Assembly: GCF_035083965.1 (NCBI RefSeq)
Contig: NC_089731.1
Span: 2,643,001-2,707,000 of the forward strand
Length of the DNA stretch: 64,000 bases
Origin: Branchiostoma lanceolatum
Taxonomy: Eukaryota; Chordata; Leptocardii; Amphioxiformes; Branchiostomatidae
Reading direction: 5' to 3'
The notes under the pieces are model-generated. The model did no database searches. It was not told where the DNA came from and saw only the letters and a program-made list of their open reading frames with translations. Positions 55,905-64,000 of this stretch are shown one piece after another (the first letter of the stretch is position 1; each line of letters starts with the position of its first letter). Made by a program: the position numbers and the translations under genes.

Positions 55905-58900
55905 ATGCAGAGAAGAGCTATGATAATCATTTCGTGTCTCACGTTTGCTGTTGGATTGGGAATGTTGTTTCTGGGCTATGATGACCTACCTGTTAAGAAG
56001 CCTGTTTCAGCCTACCATGGGAGACACATGGGTACCCTTCAAGCCAGCGAACATATAACACCAGAGAGCTACAGGTGAGACGGTCAATCATTAAAGGAAA
56101 CCCAAGCAATATTAGGGTCAGAAAATAATTTATTTAGTCATTTCTACATGATTAGTTCAAACAACACTATTAAAATGTATAGCGACGTCCATCATGCAAA
56201 AATACGACGTCGTTGTGATGTGAGAACTCACTGAAGATCGTGGCAAGAGTTTTTGTAGGCTCGCAAAGCTATGGGGATCATCGTACGGCACAATTTTGCG
56301 CTGTTTTAAAATGCTCAAATTATGAAGTTATTACGCAAATGTGTTAAACAATGTTAGTAAATGTCACTCCCATAAAGATTTCAGCATTTTTTCTATTTCC
56401 ATTTTTTGGGCCCTAATATTGCTTTGGTTGCGAAGAATTTCATTCCAATTTTTTTTTTTCTAAGTAAGTTCTGAGGACTAAATTTAACACTGTTGTTTTA
56501 ATTTTTCTACAGGGCTGAAAAGCAGCCAACAGTAATCCCGAGACACATACAGGAGAATGTCTCCGGTTCCTGTGTCCCATGGGAGACGTTTGTCTTCACA
56601 AAGGGACACAAGACTGGGAGTACCACGCTGGTCAACACCTTCCAGCGCTACACCATCTATCACAACCTAACTGTAAATAGACTTTACTAAAATCTGCATA
56701 GATTATGTATATAAGGTTTTGGGAACTGTATATTGCGCTTACAGAAGCCTGTCACACATCGCCATGCCATGCCATGCTCCTTTCCCTATGCCCTGCCAGA
56801 TCCCCAGAAAGCAGTATCATGAATATTATCATTGTTTCAATGTTTGTTTTACATAATTATATAATATTATATAATTGCGCCAAACCAAATCTACTTTTTT
56901 TTGTCAATGTTTACATGACATTGTACAGTCAGGGACTTGATTTTGCAGTAGGGTGGGAAAGGGTGTTTTTGCGGTATTCTTAGTTTGCGGTTAAAAAATT
57001 TCTGTTACTACATGTTCTGTAGTAATACGTTGGACACGCATGCATATTTGCAACGTGCAGGGGAGAGGTCATGTGGGGAGTCTGAGGAACTAAAAAATGA
57101 AACCATAATAAATTAATGTGAACAATTCAACATTCACAGTACATTTCTTGTTCTTACATGACTAAAAATGCTACTGAACTGGACAATTTACATGAAAACA
57201 GTGGCCGAGGGAAAAGTCATACTTTGTGGATTCCATAACTGTAACTTCTAAGGTTATACTTATTGATTAGTTGATTGATTAATCAATGTGTCCAGGGCCT
57301 CTCTGATCATGAAAAGCAGTGCATAGTCACTGAGAGACCCATCCTGATAAAACAGTTATAGATAAATAAATTATAAATAGATTGATTGATTGATTGATTG
57401 ATATATGTAGATTGATTAATTGCTAACTTAAAGGTTAAACTGATTGATTGATTGATTGATTTATTGATGTGCCCAGAGCCTCTCTGAAAAGTAGTGCCCA
57501 GTCACTGAGAGCAAGAAACACCGGTGGTAAAACAAAAGTCACAAGCCAACAATTTGATTGATTGATTGATTGATTGATTTATTGGTTGGTTGATTGATTC
57601 TAGGTGCTGATGCCAGTAGGGCGTGGCCCGCTGAGCTGGCCGTTCCCCCCGCGAGAAGACGAGTATGTGCACGTGCCGGGCGAACGCTACGACGCACAGC
57701 TGCACCACTTTGTGTACAACAAGCAATGGCTCCGAGACAAGTTCCCCCCAGACACTCCCTACTTCTGTAGGTGGCAATGCTTGTTTGGTACAGGGAGGGG
57801 CAAGAGATCTAGAGAGGGGGGAGAGAGAGGGTGAGGGAAAGGCGAGAGAGAGGAGAGAGGGGGAGAGGGAGGGAGGAAGAGAAAGGGGGAGATAGCTATA
57901 GAGAGAGGGAGAGAGGGCGAGAGAGGGGGTGAGGGAGTGGGAGAGGGGGGAGAGAGGGAAAGAAAGGAAGAGAGTGAGGGGAGAAAAAGAGAGGGGGAGA
58001 AGGGGAGAGAGGGGGAGAGAGGGAGAGAGAGGGGGAGAAAGGGGGGGAGAGGGGTAGAGAGGGGAGAGAGGGGAGAGAGGGGGAGAAAGGGGGAGAAGGG
58101 GAGAGAGAAAAACGGAAGAGATAGCAAGGAAGAAGGGAGGGAGTAATGGTCAGAGAGAAATAAGAGAGAAAAGAGACACACACAGATAGACAGAACATAT
58201 ATATTAACAGCATATTAATAAGCTAAATACATTATTTTGTTGTTAATTTGTTTGTTTGTGGTTGTTTGTTTCATGCTTCAGCAATCATCAGAGAGCCTTT
58301 CAGCCATCTGAAATCCCAGTTTAACTACTACGACCTTCCCGGCCTCCTCGGTATCAAAAAGTCACAGAACCCGCTCAAGACGTTCCTTAAGGACCCTTGG
58401 AAGTACCAGGTTAAGTCTGAAGTGTTCTTCCCCCATGTGAACGTGACTTGGGACGGCTCGAGGAACCCCATGAGCTTTGACCTTGGGTGGCCGGCTGACA
58501 AGGCTGAAAAGGAGGTGGGTGGGCAGTTTTCCTGGATACCCCAGTTACCATGGTGATGTAATAACTATTATGTATTACCAACTAAAAATATTAGGTACAC
58601 ATGATTACTTCAGGGCATTTTGAATTTGAGTGACATCCATCACTCTATCTTCTTCAGATTCAAAATAAACTCAGGCAGATAAAGTCAATTTCATACTAAT
58701 ACATTAGAAGATGGAACAGGAAAAACTGGCTGATGATAAAGACTTAGTCACTAACTCTGCTTATCCAGTTTTAAGGGTTGATTTCTGTATCTGTATATAA
58801 CTACCCTTCGACGTAACACACCAGCTTCTGTATCTGTATAGCTGGTGAAACACACAACAATCTTCTGTATCTGTATATAGCCGGTGTAACCACCATTCGG

Positions 58901-61900
58901 CGTAACAAACCAGCTTCTGTACTAGCTATACATAGTATCTGTATAGCCGGTATAACTGCCCTTTGTCGTAACACACCAGCTCCTGTATCTATATAGCCGG
59001 TACAAATGCCTTTCGACGTAAAACACCAGCTTCTAGATCTGTATCTGTTTCCTATAGCCAGTATAACACACCAGCTCCGTCCTAAAAAAAATGTAAGATC
59101 AACTCTGTTGGATTGGATTTGGATTTATTGGGATTGCAACAGTGCAATACACGTGGGACACAGGCAGCTATTGCTGATGTTGTGACCCACGCACATAATT
59201 ATAATGTACCCGATTTTTACACTTCGGCGGAGTGGGGAAAGTCGTGTTAAGTGCCTTTTTCCCAAAGGCACAAGATCGGTGGCAGCAGGGGATTCGAACC
59301 CGGGACCCCTTGGTTCTGAGTCGGAAATCCTGCCGTTACGCCACACGACCCCACGATAAACTCTGTTTCTAACTCCTCGTCTCTACTCTTGCCCACCCAG
59401 GAGGAAGCGCGTGCCTACATCACCCAGCTGGAAGCCGACTTCAAACTGGTGCTGATTCTAGAACACCTGGACGAGTCAGCCGTCCTCCTGAGACGTCTCA
59501 TGTGCTGGAAGATTCAAGATGTCGTCTACTACTTAAAGAAGAAAAACGAGCGCGAGTACACCTTCAAGAAGTACGTGCCGACACCGGAGGAGCTCGCCAA
59601 CCACCAACGTTGGAGCGCGGTGGACTACATGTTGTACGAGACATTCAACAAGTCGCTGTGGCGGAAAATAGAAGCTCAGGTGAGGAAAAGTTTAAAACAA
59701 AAATGCTTGAATCAAGGTTCCGGGTCGGAGTTCAATTGTGACCGGGGGTTGGGTCATGACCCGGTAATCTGCCGGAAGTGCGTTGTCGTCACCCTGATTT
59801 CTGCCCGAGATTGCTTGGTGATGGTTTTAGCTGTGTATGAATATTTTGAATCTTCTGAAAAGCCCGTGAGTTGTAGTATTTTTGGGCGCGGTGCAGTTGG
59901 TTCGCTATCGAAGCCTTTTTTGTATTAGTCCGCGGGAACGGTGATGCGGTTTTCTCGCCTGATGACCCAAATAGCATCATTTTTAATGCATTTTCACCGA
60001 ATTTGCGTCATCGGAGATGGCGAAAAAGTTATCACATGACTTTTTTATTTTTTTCATTTTTCAGAGACACCATTTACTAAGCTTTCTCAGCATATATGCC
60101 GTGACCCCAGGAAAACTCGTTTTTTCCGAGCAGGTTCGATCAAAAAAGTGTAAAAAAATGATAATTTTCGGATGCCAAATTTACATTTTACTATGGTTTC
60201 TACCCAAAATAAAGGGACAACGGACAATACCGATAAATACATCGGAAAACAGCAGAAAACCGCTTTTCGACCATGTGATTACATTTTCCGTCCTACTTTT
60301 CTCGGCGGAATTGTAGCCCGTCGACCTGAGGGTGTCGGCCTACATACGAAATCGCAAAAAAACTCCGGTCCGAGACCTTAAAAGGACGGCAGCGGCTGCA
60401 TCGATGACGTCATAGATGACGTTATTTCGACGCATTCGAAAGCTTTTATCAAAATCTGTAAGTTTGTTTGAAAAAACCCCGAAGTTTGGCCTTTTTTCTC
60501 TTTGAAATTCGATATATCCATGGACAGGTGCTTGGCGCCCCCCTCCCCCATGTGCCCCCCCCCCCCCCCCCAAACCTCAAATACGGCCATCTTTAATCAT
60601 TTCTGGCCGCCAAACTGTTTTTAAAAGGAATTCACTGACTACGTCATTTGATGGAAGCCCATGTCTCAACTTGACCTTCGGTATGATTTTCGCGATGCCC
60701 CGCCTTTATGATGACTTAAATTGGAGAATTAAGCTAAAATCTAAGTGCTTTAAGCCTTCTTAAGGCGAAACTTGGTTTTCTGACTTTTGGTTCATCGCTC
60801 CTTAACGTCGCGATATTTTCTTCTTTTGATGGTGTGAAGTGACAGCCTACTAGGCGCGCTACACATCTCGGACGCACTTATTTAAACTGCCCGCTTCTAG
60901 CTCTGATGACATGCTCCAGGTTGCGCTTTGGACTGTGTCAGAATGCATTCTTTTACACATTTAGGGAGCATTGTGCTGCTTAAGGGGCCTTTACGGCGAA
61001 GTAGTGAAGAATTTGATGTCGGACGCGTTTGATTCGGAATGTGCGACCCGTGGTCTACCAGTCTATACCAAAATTTGACATATTCTTCGTTTCAGTTAAA
61101 AGCTACGAACTTAAAACGCGACCCCCTGCTGTTTTCCTCGAGAACCATGACGCCAACTCTTAAAGAGGCTTTTCTGCCAATATGCAGCACCGAAACGACG
61201 GAAAGTCCGCATAATGTCCAAGCCAAGGGCATGAGCAGGCTCTCCATCCCGTTTTACCTGTTTTTTGAAAAGCGATGTCCTGAAAAATGATGTTTTTATC
61301 AATTTCCCTACTGTAACGTTGTTAAGGCCTGCACGTTGGCAAAATAGCCTCAAAACACAGTGTTTTTCACATGACTTTAAACCCCTGCTGTGGGAAAAGT
61401 AATAGTCGCAGATACGCCAAATTTGGATATATGGTGGATATAACTTTTCTGAAAATTTTGAACAAATTTTAAGACAAAATATGTTTCTTAAGGTTCCGGG
61501 TCGGAGTTCAATTGTGACCGGGGGTTGGGTCATGACCCGGTAATCTGCCGGAAGTGCGTTGTCGTCACCCTGATTTCTGCCCGAGATTGCTTGGTGATGG
61601 TTTTAGCTGTGTATGAATTATTTTGAATCTTCTGAAAAGCCCGTGAGTTGTAGTATTTTTGGGCGCGGTGCAGTTGGTTCGCTATCGAAGCCTTTTTTGT
61701 ATTAGTCCGCGGGAACGGTGATGCGGTTTTCTCGCCTGATGACCCAAATAGCATCGTTTTTAATGCATTTTCACCGAATTTGCGTCATCGGAGATTGCGA
61801 AAAAGTTATCACATGACTTTTTTATTTTTTTCATTTTTCAGAGACACCATTTACTAAGCCTTCTCAGCATATATGCCGTGACCCCAGGAAAACTCGTTTT

Positions 61901-63811
61901 TTCCGAGCAGGTTCGATCAAAAAAGTGTAAAAAAATGATAATTTTCGGATGCCAAATTTACATTTTACTATGGTTTCTACCCAAAATAAAGGGACAACGG
62001 ACAATACCGATAAACACATCGGAAAACAGCAGAAAACCGCTTTTCGACCATGTGATTACATTTTCCGTCCTACTTTTCTCGGCGGAATTGTAGCCCGTCG
62101 ACCTGAGGGTGTCGGCCTACATACGAAATCGCAAAAAAACTCCGGTCCGAGACCTCAAGAAGCTAGTTCATGGATTAAACATGTGGGCAGTATGTCGAAG
62201 TTGAGGGCCCCTTACATGTCTAGATGTCTTTTGTTTACATGTATGTCTCAGGGGCCTTCAACTTTAACATATTATCCACAATGCTTCTTGCTGTTCATGC
62301 TTGAGCCTAATTGTAAACCCATATCCCATCAACAAAAATTAATATTCCTTCTGACTATTATTTGCTAGCCAGTGCAATGGCCTTACGTGGGTAGAGTGTT
62401 TGCCTTGCACACATTAGGTTGTGAGTTTGCCCCCCCACCGGGTCATACCAAAGACTCAAAATGATACATATGCATGCATGCTAGCTGCTTTCTCTGCTTA
62501 GCACTCAGCATTTGGGAAAGAGTATGAAAGTTAAACACACACCACTAGCAGTGGACTAGCCCCCTGCTGTAGTGACCTGAACAAATGTGTGGCCCAAGGG
62601 CTACAGAAAAGGAGATAGGCGCCACCCCTATGCGTCTTATCAAGACGTCTGGGATACTTTAACTTACCGAGTAATATTTGCTAGAGATCCAGTAGAACAA
62701 AGATCGTACCTTCATCAGATTCTATTCTCCATATCAAACTGGCACAAACTCTTAATTGTTGCCTATTTCTCTCTAAATCTTTTCTTTATTATAAAATATC
62801 CATTGCAATCAACGTGCTTAGTACTGCTAAATGAGCTTCAACTGACATTAATTCTTAATTGAATTGAAAACACTGTCTTCATGTTCTTTTAATGTTATCC
62901 TCTCTTCAATCAGAGTTCAGATTTCTACGACGAGCTGGAATACTTCAAGCGCATCAATGAAGAGATCAGCAGCCACTGCACCAGAACCATGGAGGAGCAC
63001 AAGAAAAAAACTAAACACAAGAAAAGGCAAAGGAAAAAGGAAACCCTGGTGATGCCGGCATCCAAGTGGAGTCCTGAGTTTGTGGTGGACTACACCTTCT
63101 GTTTCTACATAACACCAAAAAAGGTAAGGAATTTAAGGGCTGCAATCTTTCAAACTAACATTAGTAACAATGTAACATATCGAGAAGATATGTTACTAAT
63201 GTTAGTATGAAATCAATCACTGGATATTAGAGGTTCTTTTTTTCACAACCGGTAATTCTCAACTGCTGACGTAGCGGCGAGAAGCAGTACTCCAGTCAGA
63301 AGCTCTGAAGAAGGTGTCTGATAGAAACCGAAATGTCAGCAAGTAAGAAGCGACTGGTTGTCATGAAAAAGAAAACTCCAATCTTCTATGTTCTACCAAC
63401 CTGATGAAATTATTTTCCGAAAAAATCAATCACTGCTTAATAGATATAGTAGTCTAGATCTATGTTCATCACCTCTAGACTATGGCCTCTAATTTAGCTT
63501 TCCCGAAGTCTTATCATGATCAGTTAACATCACAACAATAACAAAATACCCACATTTAAAGAAAGTAGATCTCCATCAGTACCATAATTCTGATCTCTAG
63601 TTAGTTTCCTTTGTACAGTTACATGATTTGTTATTTCTTTAATTTGCAGACCATCACACTGGATGTTGTGATGAGGGGAGGAAGGAAATACACCAAGGAA
63701 GAGATGAGCTACGCGATAGTCGGTATAACTGAAAACCTTCAACGCATTCGCAAAGGACTACCGACTTATAATAGCAAGCATGATGCCAGGGTAGCTGGGA
63801 TTAAGATTTAA
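55905..63811 (+). CDS. Galactose-3-O-sulfotransferase family enzyme (galactosylceramide sulfotransferase-like)
   Basis: There are seven exons: 55905-56074, 56513-56672, 57604-57766, 58282-58514, 59401-59679, 62914-63123 and 63650-63811. Phases agree, giving 458 residues. It is a type II Golgi membrane protein with a signal anchor at about residues 5-25 (AMIIISCLTFAVGLGMLFLG). The 5' phosphosulfate-binding loop is FTKGHKTGSTTL (residues 85-96). The 3' loop follows in SIIREPFSHLKSQF, with Arg168 and Ser172. The family moves sulfate from PAPS to the 3-hydroxyl of galactose on glycolipids or glycans. HVNVTWDG is one possible N-glycosylation site. A lysine-rich insert (KKKTKHKKRQRKKE) near residue 345 is unusual. 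The start chosen gives the anchor at the usual place; an in-frame ATG lies 15 codons upstream. Which vertebrate GAL3ST paralogue it matches cannot be told here. Confidence 0.9.
57360..57600. repeat. (GATT)n microsatellite blocks before exon 3
   Basis: Runs of GATTGATTGATTGATT occur at about 57380, 57440 and 57555, ending next to the exon 3 acceptor (GATTGATTCTAG). The last block forms the pyrimidine-poor branch region of a real splice site. Confidence 0.9.
57790..58150. repeat. 360-base polypurine (GGGAGA)n tract
   Basis: Almost every base is G or A, directly after the exon 3 donor. Mirror-symmetric GAGAGGGGGAGAG units could form triplex (H-) DNA. On the minus strand it gives a spurious Ser/Pro/Leu open frame. 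Confidence 0.9.
58785..59085. repeat. Minisatellite, about 60-65-bp unit, same family as 45980-46230
   Basis: About five units contain TATAGCCGGTATAACTGCCC, then GTAACACACCAGCTTCTGTA. Within a unit AGCCGGTATAAC can pair with the AACACACCAGCT side, so each unit is a weak hairpin. Confidence 0.8.
59110..59355 (-). mobile_element. tRNA-derived SINE, minus strand, with target duplication
   Basis: On the minus strand GTCGTGTGGCGTAACGGCAG (A-box-like) and GTCCCGGGTTCGAATCCCC (B-box) form the head. CCCAATAAATCCAAATCCAA is the tail. AACTCTGTT lies on both sides (about 59101 and 59358). Confidence 0.85.
59717..62154. mobile_element. 2.4-kb element with 661-bp direct terminal repeats, non-coding
   Basis: The repeats 59717-60377 and 61493-62154 are nearly identical and in the same orientation. 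TCAAG flanks the whole unit (59712-59716 and 62155-62159), so it entered as one insertion. The layout is LTR-like, but the repeats start GTTCCGGGTCGGAG and end CTCCGGTCCGAGACC rather than TG...CA; these ends are themselves imperfect inverted repeats. The 1.1-kb interior shows no retroviral-type open frame. It has a C-rich run near 60555. It lies in intron 5 of the sulfotransferase gene. Confidence 0.75.
62197..62265. repeat. Hairpin GAAGTTGAG...CTTCAACTT
   Basis: GAAGTTGAGGGCCCCTTACA pairs with the right side ending GGGGCCTTCAACTT, with ACATGT text toward the loop. It directly follows the 2.4-kb element. Confidence 0.6.
62368..62667 (+). mobile_element. tRNA-derived SINE (family A), second copy
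   Basis: CAGTGCAATGGCCTTACGTG and GGTTGTGAGTTTGCCCCCCC match the head of the copy at 10847 but with a damaged B-box. TAGCACTCAGCATTTGGGAA is shared body text. TATTTGCTAG flanks both sides (near 62358 and 62673). Confidence 0.8.
63154..63206. repeat. Palindrome ACTAACATTAGTAAC...GTTACTAATGTTAGT
   Basis: A 53-base near-perfect hairpin including ACATATC/GATATGT starts 30 bases after the exon 6 donor. Confidence 0.8.
63228..63378 (+). mobile_element. Short element with inverted ends and hammerhead-like core
   Basis: GGTTCTTTTTTTCACAACCG at the left is an imperfect complement of ACTGGTTGTCATGAAAAAGA at the right. Inside is the hammerhead-like motif at 63305. It looks like a minimal Penelope terminal-repeat unit or retrozyme-like element. 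Confidence 0.5.
63305..63334 (+). ncRNA. Hammerhead-like ribozyme motif
   Basis: The order is GCT, CTGAAGA, a weakened stem II GGTGTCTGATAGAAACC, GAAAT, GTC, AGC. GCT/AGC can form a short stem I and GTC is the expected cleavage triplet. Stem II has lost pairs, so activity is doubtful. Confidence 0.5.
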
Positions 63812-64000
63812 GTGGAACAGAAGCACTAGTGTAAGGAGCCATTCCTGGCCTATCCCCCGCCCCTGAGTAGCTCTCTAGATTTGGCCCAAGGAACAGTCAC
63901 AGATACTAGACAGGACCATCTTCATATGGCATGTGCTCTGTATTTTCTAGTCTGAACTGGTTCTATATGTGACCTCTCTTATTAATTACTGGATTGGTCT

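Noticed and set aside
57759-58213. Minus-strand Ser/Pro/Leu-rich open frames
   Set aside because: They are translations of the polypurine tract.

Overview
The window reads as a chordate nuclear genome, most likely amphioxus (Branchiostoma). That identification is an inference. It rests on single-copy chordate genes with small exons and short introns, on dense small repeats inside nearly every intron, and on repeat families I associate with lancelets (tRNA-derived SINEs, palindromic hairpin elements, minisatellites that copy exon edges). It is not prokaryotic: coding sequence comes in GT-AG exons whose phases agree at every junction I list.

Nine genes can be modelled. From left to right they are: a tetratricopeptide-like gene cut by the left edge (+, to 1559); a gasdermin-like gene (-, 1917-5244); TCF19, an FHA plus PHD-finger chromatin protein (-, 10449-19857); TMEM222 (+, 20230-22901); an unrecognised proline-rich four-pass membrane protein (+, 24738-29574); IPP, a BTB-BACK-Kelch protein (-, 31754-36116); an LDH2/MDG2-family oxidoreductase (+, 36485-41286); LPCAT3, a lysophospholipid O-acyltransferase (-, 44802-53445); and a Golgi galactose-3-O-sulfotransferase family enzyme (+, 55905-63811). 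Two head-to-head pairs (TCF19/TMEM222 and IPP/LDH2-like) share roughly 370-base spacers that probably act as bidirectional promoters. The genes are housekeeping-like and do not form a single pathway.

The rest is mobile and repetitive DNA, often readable to the base from target-site duplications. It includes a Harbinger-type element nested in a larger fold-back element (5.5-7.4 kb), a Mutator-type MITE, two MITEs with TA duplications, two perfect hairpin elements with 9-base duplications, a tandem LTR-internal-LTR-internal-LTR array in a TCF19 intron, a truncated Penelope-like retroelement with reverse transcriptase, GIY-YIG domain and hammerhead-ribozyme motifs, several SINEs, LINE fragments, a hAT-like MITE, and a 2.4-kb element with 660-base direct terminal repeats in the sulfotransferase gene.

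The most striking pattern is that at least six genes carry tandem copies of an exon edge, with the splice site and its flanking exon bases, next to the real exon. Several copies have intact splice acceptors and in-frame stops, so they could act as poison exons.
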